NCBI RefSeq assembly: GCF_040436345.1
Contig: NC_133221.1
Coordinates: forward strand, 25,249,665 to 25,313,664
DNA: 64,000 nt
Source: Pagrus major
Taxonomy: Eukaryota; Chordata; Actinopteri; Spariformes; Sparidae
Reading direction: 5' to 3'
The translations under genes were made by a program, and so were the position numbers. The notes beneath the pieces were generated by a model that had not been told where the DNA came from, did no database searches, and was given only the letters and a program-made list of their open reading frames with translations. Of the stretch, positions 41,401-52,300 are shown in pieces (position 1 is the stretch's first letter; every line of letters begins with the position of its first letter).

Positions 41401-44400
41401 TTAACAACTTCCATACATGTCAGCCCATGGTGGAGCAGTCTAAATTATGCTTTATTGGTCCCTTTGGATGCAAACTCCAGGGTCCTGCATAAATTCTCAG
41501 TGACAGTGAGAGGGATGGTTGTCATCCTGCGGGGTGAAGGCTGAAGAAAAAGCTCTGTCTTTAGCAATCCATCATCCCCCCGCTGTAGTCAACGCAGAGC
41601 AGAAATAATGGAGTGAGGGTTTCCCTCCTCGGCTCTGAGGTATGTGTCTCTCTCTCTGTCTTGGCAGGCTTCTACCCCGTCAACCACACAGACTGTCTGC
41701 AGTCGTACTTGCACCATTGTTTCGACGGCATCACGGGAGAACTGGCTCATGCATTCTTCCCGCCAACTGGTGAGATCCACTTCGACGACCACGAGTACTG
41801 GATTCTGGGAAACATGCGGTTCAGCTGGAAGAAAGGCACGTGTCTTTATCGCGATATTTAACCCATGAGGTGATGGATGCACCAGAAACTGACCTGGACA
41901 GCTCCCCTATGAGCTGTCCAGGTCAGTGCGGCAACTGAAAGCGAAAATAATCAAAAGTGTCTGTGTTGCAGGGGTTTGGCTGACGGATCTCGTCCATGTG
42001 GCGACTCATGAAATCGGCCACGTCCTGGGACTCATGCACTCCATGGACCCTAAAGCTATAATGCACCTGAATGCAACTCTGACGGGGCGGAAGCTAATCA
42101 CACAGGATGAGGTGTGGGGTATGCACCGTCTCTACGGTACGCCCTTACTCTTCTCCCAGAACACAAATAGAAAAGTTCTTCTTTTTGGGCTTTGACGTCT
42201 GTAAATACAGCTGACATCGTTGTCAGTCACCCAGGAACTTCTGGAGGTAGTAAATAAATTGACTTGTTTGGTCTTGAAGACATTTTGCAATCCATCCAAA
42301 AGTCGAAGCACTAGATTAGCTTCTAGATAGAATGGAAAATGTACAAAGGACCTACACTGCAAATCCAGTTCTAATGCTGGGATCAGACTTGGGTTTTCAA
42401 TAACAAAAATGCATTGCTCATTTTATCCTAAGATGTCTGTCATAGTGGAAAACAACTGACACAGCATCCGAGAAGCCTCACAACATCCAGAACTCTGTTG
42501 CCTTTTTTCACCCAGTCGGACAACTGGGCCAACGTGCCAAATGGAAAGAGGGATGATGTTGGTTCAGTGAAGCTGGTCCCTGGCACCACCTTCCCGATCA
42601 CCTGCATGTCATGAAAGACAGCAAGCTATGATTGGTCGGGGTCCAATGTATAGTCTGTCAGCCAAGTCAGGGCAAGCATTCAAGAATTTAAAGGATAAGT
42701 TCACCCAAAATTGAAAATTCAGTCACTATCTTCCCCCCCAATGCCGATGGAAAAGTCAGGTGAAGTCTTCTGTGTTCTCCACAAACATTTCTGGAGCTTC
42801 TGCAAACACTGTTGCAGCATTCTCCTAAACAACTGAAGCAGATGGGGACTCAAAACATTAAAAAACAACCAAAACAAAAAGCATAAAAAGGCTCCATACA
42901 GCTCATCCAGCGCAATCCAGGTCTCCGGAAAGCCCTGAGATCCTAAACTGATTTGTAAAGACGACATTTACACTCTCAGGCGATCACGCTTGTGCTGCTA
43001 CTTCCGCCGCTTTTAGCGTAGCAGCTACAGTGAATATTTCAGCGTTAAAAAAAGGTGAAAATAACGTCTTTTCAAATCAATTTAGGCCTCTCCAATCTCA
43101 GGGTTTACGAAGTCTTGGATTACTCTGGACGAGCTGTATGGAGGCGTTTTTGTCTTGTCTTTTCACATTTTAAAACAAGTCCCCATCTACTTCAGCTGTG
43201 TAGGAGAACGCTGCAACACTGTTCTGCTGTGACGCTCCAGAAATGTTTTGTGGACTACGAAACTTCACCTGACTTACCATCCGCATGGGCGTGAGCTGGT
43301 AATGACTGAATTTTCATTTTTTGGTGAACTTCTCCTTTAAGTGATGGCTTAATCTGACACAGTGACTATCTCAAAAGGCAAAATGACTGTGCAGTCTGAT
43401 TCCAGCATTAGAAGATTTCAATCTAGCTACACTTGTGAAGAACCAGTAGTAGAAAACCTATGACCCCATTTTTGGTCACAGTTGGCCAGAATGTAGACCA
43501 CAGTGTTCGTCTGACACTGCAGGCCAACGTGGCATTAATGAATTTTGTATAAACTACTCATGAGTCATCATTAGTGTGTATTATGGTGAGTCATTGTCAT
43601 TGGAATGAAAAGCTAATCAAGGATCCAAATTCTGCTGACTGAGAGCTGTTGTCTGATCCCTCTCCTCCTCCTACTCACTCACTCCATCTCCCCCTCTCTC
43701 TCCTCCAGGATGTTTGGACCGGTTATTTATCTGCCCGGCCTGGGCTCGGAAAGGCTATTGCGACAGCAAGCGCAAGCTGATGCAGAAGCACTGCCCCTCC
43801 AGCTGTGATTTCTGTTACGGTAAGACGCAGCGGCAGAAAGCAGCAGCAGTGGTCCAGAGGGAGAAAAAAAAGAAAGGTTTTCTCTCAATTGAGCAGCGCA
43901 AGGAGCCGCTGTGAACCGTTTGCCAATGGAGCAACGGGAGCCAACAGGTCCAGCCAGGCTGAGCTGCGATGGGGGTTTTCAGCAATCTGATTTGAGGGGA
44001 GATTACACTTGCCACTGGAGGAGTTTGTGTGTAGATCTGGAGGATACCAGCATCCCCTGGGAGGCAGTGTGTGTTTTGGCTCTGAATTCAGACCGAGCAG
44101 ACCAGGTACCTGCTGATTGTTGGCTGTCTCAACACTAAGTATTGATAGTACATCAACAATCTGACAGCTTAGGCCTCTCTAAGTTTATTGTGGGACTCAC
44201 TAGCACTGTGGTCTCCTGTTGCACAACAGGAAATGGCTCCTCTTAACCATCACAGCCCATAGATTGTTGTGGCTTTCTGCGATTTTTTTGTCAGCAACAA
44301 GGGACAGTGCGGAGAGAGGCAGGAGGATACGATTCCTGGCTCGCAGTAATCTGTTCCTCATTGTTGATTGGGAGACGTTGTACGGCTGTGGAAAATTCCT

Positions 44401-46011
44401 GAGTGACTCCAAACCGCTGGAATTTCAGACTGTGGCTTGAGGGTTAGAGACACACAAGGTCAATTTGGATTTTTGCGGCATTAACGAGAGCGACTGTTTT
44501 TTAAGCAGACTTTGGAGTTGATCACAAGGCGGTCTGTTGTGTTTGTCAGAGACCAGATGGGAGATATTATATTGATAAGACAGCCTCAGCGCCAGCAGGT
44601 CAGAGGTTGTGAAAAGCGAAGCGTATTAAGTGTCTGACGTCTGCATCAAAACTTCTGACAGTAATCAGTGTTTCTGCGAGGTGTTTGTGAGGGGGAGCTG
44701 TTACATCTCCAAATGATGTAATACTCTGAGGCTGTGGATTATCTCTTTTTTTCTAGCAGATTCCTCTCAGATGATTTTTGTATGGTCAGGATCATTGTAA
44801 CTAATCTTTGCATGTCTTATTTTAAGAGCATAAGCTTAAAGGATAAGTTCAGTCAAAAATGAAAATGTAGTCATTATCTACTCGCCATCATGCCGATGGA
44901 AAGTGAAGTGAAGCGTTGTAGTCGACTAAACATTTCTGGAGCTTCACAGCAAAAAAGCACTGCAACATGCTCCGGAGTCACCGGAAGCTTCGAGATCCCA
45001 AATTTATTTGAAAATACAATTTTTACGCTCTTATTAAAGCCCAAATCTTCACTGTAGCTGCTAAGCTAAAAGTGTTAGCTAAAACTCCATCTAAAGTGGG
45101 AGCTCGAGCTTGACCACAAGTTGAGGGTGTAAATAATGTATTTTCAAATTAATTAAAAAAGATACAAAAACATAAAATGGTTGTCCAGTTTAATCCAGTC
45201 TCCAGAAGCCCCACGGTCCCAAATTGACTTGAGAAGATGATATTTACACCCTTGATGCGGCCTATCGCTTTTAGCTTATCAGCTACAATGAAAATTGGGG
45301 CTTTAGGAAAAAGTGTAAATAATGTCTTTTCAATTAAATTAGGAATCTCGGGGCTTATGAAGATTTGGATTACACCAAATGAGCTGTATGGAGCCAGTTT
45401 TCAGTTGTTTTTTACGTTTTAAAACAAATTCCCATCTACCTCAGTTGTTGAGGAGGAACACTATTTAGCTGTGAAGCTCCAGAAATGTTTTGTGCTACGA
45501 AACTTCACCCAACTTTCCATCGGCGTGGGGGTGAGAAGATGATGAGTGAATTATCACTTTTAGGTGAACGTTTCCCTTAAGGCACTGTTGCTTGCGTGTC
45601 TTATTTTGAAGTGTTTCTACTCAATTCTACTTCAGAGTTCCCGTTCCCCACTGTGGCTCCCACCCCGACACCCCTGAGGACCAAACACAAGCTGGTCGTC
45701 GAGGGCAAGAAGCTCACTTTTCGTTGCGGGAAGAAGATAGCATCGAAGAAAGGCAAAGTATAGTGAGTATCTCCCTCCTAACATCAGCGAAGCTACAGTG
45801 TGATTTCACTGTCTCAACGTCCAACTTCTGTTTCAGCTGGTACAAGGACGGGGAGCTGCTGGAGTACTCTCACCCCAACTACATCTCCCTGAAAGACGAC
45901 CACATAACCATAGTGGCCAACGCCATCAACGAGGGCACATACACCTGCATCGTGAAGAAAAAAGAGAAAGTTCTCACAAACTACTCGTGGAGAGTACGTG
46001 TGCGGTTCTGA
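35457..46011 (+). CDS. mmp23: mmp23 (matrix metalloproteinase 23), complete
   Basis: MMP23 is a type II membrane-anchored zinc endopeptidase released by furin-type cleavage. Exons: 35457-35591, 39367-39503, 41051-41190, 41668-41835, 41972-42136, 43709-43819, 45636-45762 and 45837-46011 (TGA). Order: cytosolic N-terminus, hydrophobic anchor (APLLAAALLSLLFAG), furin-like RNKR just before YTLTPEQLKW, catalytic domain with HEIGHVLGLMH and a following Met, ShKT domain, and a C-terminal Ig-like domain (GTYTC) ending WRVRVRF. All joints keep frame. I prefer the ATG at 35457 (context GCAGCCATGA; 385 residues) over the ATG at 35421 (397 residues); human has 390. The C-terminal hemopexin domain of other MMPs is absent, as is normal for MMP23. 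Intron 4 appears to have a GC donor. Teleosts can have two paralogues, so the a/b designation is left open. Confidence 0.95.
35592..39366. other. mmp23 intron 1
   Basis: About 3.8 kb. A repeat-like stretch starts at about 38,116 (TTAAAGGTCCCATATCATGC). Elsewhere there are short frames without domains. Nothing else recognised. Confidence 0.75.
38116..38300. repeat. Fragment of a TTAAAGGTCCCATAT-type repeat
   Basis: Starts TTAAAGGTCCCATATCATGC, matching the end motif of a common fish MITE related to the TTAA-flanked elements here. No opposite terminus is found, so it is a fragment; the right boundary is a guess. Confidence 0.45.
40044..40728. mobile_element. Foldback MITE copy 1 in mmp23 intron 2
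   Basis: Bounded by TTAAAGGAAAAGTTC and GAACCTATCCTTTAA. The inverted match extends over about 95 nt at each end, for example TGATGGAAAGTCAGGTGAAG on the left against the complement of CTTCACCCGGCTGTCCATCA on the right. TTAA abuts both ends. No coding frame. Confidence 0.85.
41888..41927. repeat. Perfect 17-bp inverted repeat in mmp23 intron 4
   Basis: Arms ACTGACCTGGACAGCTC (41888-41904) and its exact reverse complement (41911-41927) are separated by six bases, CCCTAT. It lies in the 136-nt intron between the catalytic-domain exons, 44 nt before exon 5. Confidence 0.95.
41972..42136 (+). CDS. mmp23: mmp23 exon 5: zinc-binding active site
   Basis: Encodes VWLTDLVHVATHEIGHVLGL and continues to WGMHRLYG. 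The HExxHxxGxxH signature supplies three zinc-ligating His and the catalytic Glu, with the Met-turn region after it. All catalytic residues expected of an active metzincin are present. Confidence 0.95.
42688..43341. mobile_element. Foldback MITE copy 2 in mmp23 intron 5
   Basis: Same family as the copy at 40044: begins TTTAAAGGATAAGTTCACCC and ends GGTGAACTTCTCCTTTAAG. Internal landmarks shared with it include CATTTCTGGAGCTTC and its complement, and CGAGCTGTATGGAG. Confidence 0.85.
43709..43819 (+). CDS. mmp23: mmp23 exon 6: ShKT domain
   Basis: A single 111-nt exon encodes a compact six-cysteine ShKT module from CLDRLFICPAWARKGYC to CPSSCDFCY. In MMP23 this domain can block or trap Kv channels. 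Both flanking splice sites are phase 1, so the exon is a symmetric, skippable module. Confidence 0.93.
44835..45581. mobile_element. Foldback MITE copy 3 in mmp23 intron 6
   Basis: Begins CTTAAAGGATAAGTTCAGTC and ends GGTGAACGTTTCCCTTAAGG. Slightly longer than the other copies because inner blocks around 44,985 and 45,185 are duplicated (AGAAGCCCC / GATCCCAAATT type). Confidence 0.83.
45636..46011 (+). CDS. mmp23: mmp23 exons 7-8: linker and Ig-like domain
   Basis: Exon 7 (45636-45762) encodes a Pro/Thr-rich linker and the first Ig strand (LTFRCGKKI). Exon 8 (45837-46011) supplies WYKDGELLEYS, the second Ig cysteine in GTYTC, and the C-terminus. The separating intron is only 74 nt. Confidence 0.93.
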
Positions 46012-46182
46012 AGGCCCGGCTGCTCCTCTGCACACTGAACAGGACACATTCACACACGTGGTCACAAAGAGACCTCATTCACAAGGGCACATATGTTTTT
46101 TTAATACTGTTTTTCCTGTATCTTCCACATATAACTGTCTATCGTTGATTGTCGTGTGTGTTAAGGTGTTTTAATATGTGCA

Positions 46183-46188
46183 AATAAA
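46183..46188 (+). terminator. mmp23: mmp23 poly(A) signal
   Basis: Canonical AATAAA 172 nt after the stop codon, followed by GT-rich sequence. Implies a short 3' UTR. Confidence 0.75.
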
Positions 46189-46189
46189 T

Positions 46190-47311
46190 GTTCTGTGACA
46201 AGGAGAATCTCAGTGAAAATATTACCTGACTGTGAAAAGCTGCTCATGACAGATGTTGCAGTTTGCATTTTTTATTTGGCGATGAAAGATTCTTGCGGCT
46301 CTCGTCAGCTGCTTGGGACAATAATGTCGACTCTGGATTCATCCAACCTGGATTTCTTCAAAGCAGCTGCTGCTAAAAAAAAAAATAGTGGGGTCCAAGG
46401 CCACCCAGGAATCTGGAGTGTCTCCAGCAAAATGGTGGAGATCACTGTCATTCAATTCAATTAGAGAATGTATAGCAGTATATTCACAGAATCTTCCACT
46501 ATAGGTCCCTGAGGAGAAGTGTCCTCCAAAAAATATCCATGTCCCTGATGTGTGTCTTTTTATGGGCCTGAAAAGTTACAGAAGCCTTTGCTTAGATGCA
46601 TGCCATTTGAATAATTTACGCACTGACCAAACTAAGCGACGAAAGCCAGAATAAGCAATGTTGTCTACAGCCTTTGGAACTATTTGGACCTTAAACCGCA
46701 TATGGAACACCTCAGACGTCTAGCTGACTTTACTAGGCTCGCACTGAAGCCAACAGTCTGCCTCCAGAGACGGAGCAGGCAGTTCCACTCGCTGCTCTCC
46801 TTCCAAGCTTATTCAACACATCAGGTGTAATAATCTGCAGAAGGGCTCCAGTGGGGGCAGGGGATAGATAAAACTGATTAATGAACATTTCCATTTGCTG
46901 CTGGCTCTGGATGTCCCAAGACGAGAGGATTTTTTTCTGCACCCGTTCCAGTTGAAGCAGCAAGTGGTCTTGCAGGGAATGAAACTGTACTGTTTATTTT
47001 TCTTCGGCTCAAAATCAAAGAATTTATTGGTTTAATTCAGAAGTCGCAGAGCCATTTAAAAAACAAAGGCAGAGTGAAGTCTGGGCCTCTTTTCCCTGAA
47101 AGAACAAAGTACTGAGACAAAGTGTGCAGTGCAAAGAATGACATCACTTTTGGACAGCGACTACCGAGCTGGGTTCAAGGCTGGATTTTTTTTTTTAAAG
47201 GCTCGACTTCCCTTCATTTTTTTCTCTGCTGGCAGTGTGCAGTTGTGTTTGCATAGCTTGGACAGAGTTTATAAATATAGGGAAAACAGCAGACAAAACA
47301 AAGTTTCAAAC
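46190..47311. other. Intergenic gap between convergent mmp23 and cdk11
   Basis: About 1.1 kb between the two poly(A) signals. No coding frame with a recognisable domain. It separates two 3' ends pointing at each other. Confidence 0.75.
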
Positions 47312-47822
47312 TTTATTTCTAGCAAAACATCGTCCCCCTGTCATCGAGTGGCCTGACAGTCCTAAGTCGATCTCTAACATATTGTTGGATGGAAACGCAG
47401 CCAATGCTGCATCATTATACAGTAGCTCAGGCAGCCAGGAAATACCAGCCATTTATAAAATCTGGTCCTCTCTCATGAAATATAAAAGGGAAAATAAAAC
47501 AAAAAGTCAAACATGAGAGCTAAACTCTTAACAGATGTATGGTTGTGTCTCCTCTAAAATGGCCACATTTAAATGGTGAAATGGCTTGAAAATAAAGAGA
47601 AGAAGAAATTCTGGAAGTTCAACATGTTTGAGCCACCAGTCTTGCTGTGAGACAGTCCTGACTATTTGGTAACAGTTGTAATGATCACATATTGATCGGG
47701 TTTACAGTTGTAAACCAGTGACACTGTCCAGTTCCAAAAGAACAACCGGTCCCAGAACTTTGGCTCTCTCTTTCTTTCTTTCTTTCTTGACGAGACAGCC
47801 AGGTGTCCTGCAGGTTTTGGAC
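47312..47822 (-). terminator. cdk11 3' UTR and poly(A) signal
   Basis: Minus-strand AATAAA at 47312-47317, about 505 nt beyond the stop codon. A further hexamer is near 46,990. A (TTTC)n tract at about 47,766-47,789 lies within the UTR. Confidence 0.5.
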
Positions 47823-49334
47823 TCAGAATTTGAGACTGAATCCTGGACCGACTGCAGATGCTCCCTGGTTGCTGGTCGTCAGGTGGAAGCCCGTGTCTTT
47901 TAGGTCGTCATCGCCCTGCAGAGATTATGGAAACAGGTAACCCATTGTTAATGTCCAGAGTCAGTTTCATCCCTTTATTGATATCATTCTTTTTTATAGA
48001 ACTGATCAATACTACACTGGTTATTAGGAGTTTCACGATTCTCCAAATCATCAATTTCATTTGACTTTCGATTTTAAGGACGCAATGCGATTCAAATTTC
48101 AATTTAAAAAATTTTTTTCAGCATTGACAGCTTAGTTTTGTTCTCTCACATCTGGATTTGTAAAGATCAACTGAACAATGGTTTTATGCCCCGACTACTG
48201 TCCTGTGCATTTTCAAATTCTTCTTTAAAGAGTTAGGGGTATTTTACAACAACAGCTTGACTTTATACTAGTGGCTTTTTTGCAGGTTAGAGTTAGGCAA
48301 GCTCAAATAATATTTCCCAAAAGTAAGCGACTAAAAATACAACAATACACAGCAAAAGATAGAAATTCAGTTTGCTACAAATATGTCCCAAGTAAACCCT
48401 CTTCTCTCTTCTGAAACAAGAAAATAAATAAACCCAACATTGTTTCAAGGGGCTTTTTCCCCACAGACACATAAGTAGGCAGGGGTGAAGAAAATACAGG
48501 GGGAATCGCAGATCCTGCTTTTGATTTCTATGATCAAAACTGAAGCTAATTATGATTTATTTATCATTTAAAATCGAAATCGTGACCCTAATGGTTACCT
48601 TTGGGAAAACCCTTCACAGGAATAGATTCTAAATGAGACACTTGACTGTATTCCTCACAAGTATACATCAACATGTCGATTAAATATATACATTTATGAG
48701 TTATTATTTTCCTGGGTTTTACTGTTCCAAGATCTGTTTCTAAGTAAAACTGACATAAACAACCTATACATTTGGGATAAAATGGTCTAATTTGTTTGTA
48801 GGACAGCAAATATCAACACTAACTTTCACTGAAATATTTCAATGTCTGCCTTAAGCTTCTGGGTGGGTTAGGACCACTGCTGAAAACATTAGGGACTAAA
48901 GGGCGCTCATCATGGAAAACACAAGGAGGAAATACCCGGACACAAAGCAGAAGCCTGTAGGTCTGTAATCTATTTAACACAGACAGCATTCAGAAAGCCT
49001 GGTAGCTGTATGTAATGGAGAAAGTGGAGCCTAATGTCCTTACCAGGTGACTGTAGCCCAGGCCTCCCTCGGGTGGACGAGGACTGGTGCCTCTCTTCAC
49101 CCTCTGCTGCTCGCTCTTGGCTGGCCAGGTGGGGAACATGGACGGGTCGATGGGCAGCGGTGTCTCGCGGAAGTACTCATGCTTGAGCCCCTCGTCTGAT
49201 AAGATCCTCTTACTCGGGCAGTAGGTGAGGAATCTGGAAAACAGTCAATGATTGAGTTCATATGGAGACATAAATACACAACGTTTGAATAAAGAAGCAC
49301 AGGATTGTTGTGTGGACATTGATCATTTATATGA

Positions 49335-49366
<32 letters not shown>

Positions 49367-52300
49367 GTTTGTACTGCTTAAAAAATTTACAATTTCTCTT
49401 TGAGAGAAGTAAGAGGTAACCTGGTTCCAGACCCCTGAGGGCGCTCCCTTCTACAATTTTTTCAACTATTGAAATAGGTCTGGTGTTTTGCTCATTGACG
49501 GCCGTTTCTCCAGTTGGAAAACCAGTCAGAGCTTTGTGGGAGGGATTTACTATTGAGGCATCATCTTTCACTGCCAGAGCCAGAAAAAAGTGACAAGAAA
49601 ACGGCCCAAAAATGACGCAAACCGGATGAGATTGACGCAGCTATACAAGGTGTTGCAAGTTAAAATATTGCGTGGACTGCTTCTGTGTTGACTGAGATGG
49701 TTCTGTGTGATGCACATTTGATGGCTTGCGAATGAACCAGCCGAGTTTTGATTTGATTATTTAGAATGTAAATAGTAGCTGAAGCTGTTGGAAGTGTAGG
49801 TATCCCCATGGCCTCGTGGAGACATCTTCAAACTGCTTCTTTTGTCCATCCATCAGTCCTAAACCCAAAGAATCTTCCTTTACGATCATAAAATACAAAG
49901 AAAAGCAGCAAATCTATACATTTAGGTAGATGTAAGTAGCAAATGTAAGTAAGTAAGTAGTAGAAAATATACTGAAGCAACTAACCGATTATCAAAATAG
50001 TTGGCAGATTTCTTTCAATCGACTTGTCGTTGCAGCTCTACGAGACAGACAATCTGGACACATGAGGGGCCAGTGGGTTTGTGCAACGAGTCCTAATTGT
50101 ATATGACAGGATCAACACAGCATAATGGGGAGCTGCTCAATTGTGATAATTGGCTTTCTAACCGTGTCTGATGGGAATCCTACACGCATGAGCGGGGTCA
50201 GTGTGGTAAATGATTAACACCCGCCTGACAAAACTTTATTAAACAAATCCTCCAAGCTTCTACGTGGAAGGAACCCCTGAGAAGGTTTACTGACTGGGAT
50301 TAGACTGACACCAGCTTTATGACACATTGAAAGGGACAATCCTCCTCGTGTCCAGATCATCGTTTTTGTTTTGAAATTCCAAGAATGTGCGCTCTTCCCT
50401 ACACCTGTGAACCTCCTCCTCCTCTTCCTCTTCCTCCTCAGGACCCCACAGCCCTGCTGGTTTTCACTCCATCCATACGGATCTATCTATACCTTGGATA
50501 GCGTAATCAAATTAAAGTTACTAATCCAACAATTTTTTTCTTTCATGATAAACACGTCCTAAATGCTTGACTAGTCTACTATTACACAATGTTTTTTGAG
50601 CGACTCAAGTGAGTTTGGCCTGTTCAATGCAGTTAATATGTTAAAGTTAATGTAAAGAGTGTAAATGCAAGATCGTCTGTAGCCGACACTGGAATTTCTG
50701 ACTTCAATACGATACCTTGAAACATATTGATATTCAATATCAAGTTTGATACAACGAGGTAAAATCGGGACAAGATTTCTAATTAAAGATAAATATAGGG
50801 AGGCTTGTGTACTGTGTGTTAAGCACAACTTCATTTATAAATAACTTCTGACCATAGTCAGAAGAGTGGGAGGAGACGGGCCTATGTGTGTGTGTCGACT
50901 CACTGTCAGAAACAAGCGAGAGCAAGAAAGCACAGCTGGTATCCATATCGATACTGTGGAAAATGAGTATTGAAACAGTTTCAAATATTCAGCATTGATA
51001 CTTATCGATATTTTTGAAAACACTAGTTGGCATATGTTAGATTTAACTTTATATTCTTAACCGGCAATAACATGACAATGCATCTAGGGTGACGTTGCAG
51101 AGTAATGCAAAGTAATTTAACAAGTTGTGTGGCAAAATATTGCCTATGGGGAGTAAATAAGTTAAAAGTAAGGAGTAATGTGCAATACGTCACTATTTTT
51201 TGAGAAACGACCCCATCACTCCTGGGACACAAGTTGAAGGAAACTGATTATTTAGAAGGATAGAAAACCAGCAGTGTGTGTGACTGACCCCATTGTAGCA
51301 TCAGAAATCAAAGCCCCTTGAAGCCCCTCCTCAGGTTGGACACCAAAGGCCCTGATCTTTAAACTCTTTCCTACACAGGGGGGTGTGATATTCCAAACAG
51401 CTCTGTGATGTCTACCTGCCAAACTCTACCTCTGAACTTCTACTAAGCTGCTCTCGCTCTGTCTGAAGCTTTGCAAACAGCACTTCTCGATGTGTTGACC
51501 TCCTGCTGTCTGAATCGGTCCCTGGGTAAAACGCCTTGTGAGTCTTTTGACAGCTGGAAGGTTTCAGCTGCGCTGGACAGGCGCCAAGCTTCCACTGAAC
51601 CGTGATCCCAGCGGCATCACAGTGGACCTGCTGTTACCATCCTCTGCAGCTGTGAGGTAACCCAGCCGTATGGTTTTGTCGTTTACAGGTGTAGGCATAA
51701 GGGCTCTGTGGGTGGGTGCAGATCCGTGAGGAAAAGCTCCTCTCTGTTCTTTGCAGCTGCTAAACAATGCTGATCATCGGAATGTTCAAGAAAGACTTAT
51801 GAACCCATTACGCTGTGTGTGAAAATAGTTTTCCGTACTAAATGTGTGTTTTCTAAAACATTTTCCTGTAGTTTGGAGCATCACCATGGTGAGCGTGTGT
51901 GTCTGTGAGAAACGGAACAAGGAGATGGAACGAGGCTGCTGCAGAGGCATGTTGATGAATTACCAGTCCGCTACCGTTGTCATGTTTTAAGTCAGCTTGC
52001 CAGAAATGCACTGAGTGAATAAAAAAAGCTGGAAAGAGGAGCAGACTTTGACAGGGTAGCAATGCGTTCATCCAAGTAAGGCAATTTCCACTGCAGGAGT
52101 CATGCTGATTGTAACTGCTATTAGTGTTCAATATTTGTCTTTCATTGATATTCATCTGTGTTTCATCAATACTGAATGGAAAATAAGACCATGTCTATAC
52201 TGATTTTGTGGAAGACTAATATTCAATATTTCCAACCTTTAAGAAATCCACAAATTGCCCCAAAACTATGTTGAAAAACAGTAACACCATTGAAAGAGAT

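Noticed and set aside
41840..41841. GT at 41840 as the mmp23 exon 4 donor
   Set aside because: Gives a frame that loses the conserved VWLTDLVHV sequence in exon 5; the GC donor at 41836 keeps it.
41888..41927. Hairpin as a microRNA precursor
   Set aside because: A 17-bp stem with a 6-nt loop is too short for a Drosha substrate, and flanking bases do not extend the pairing.
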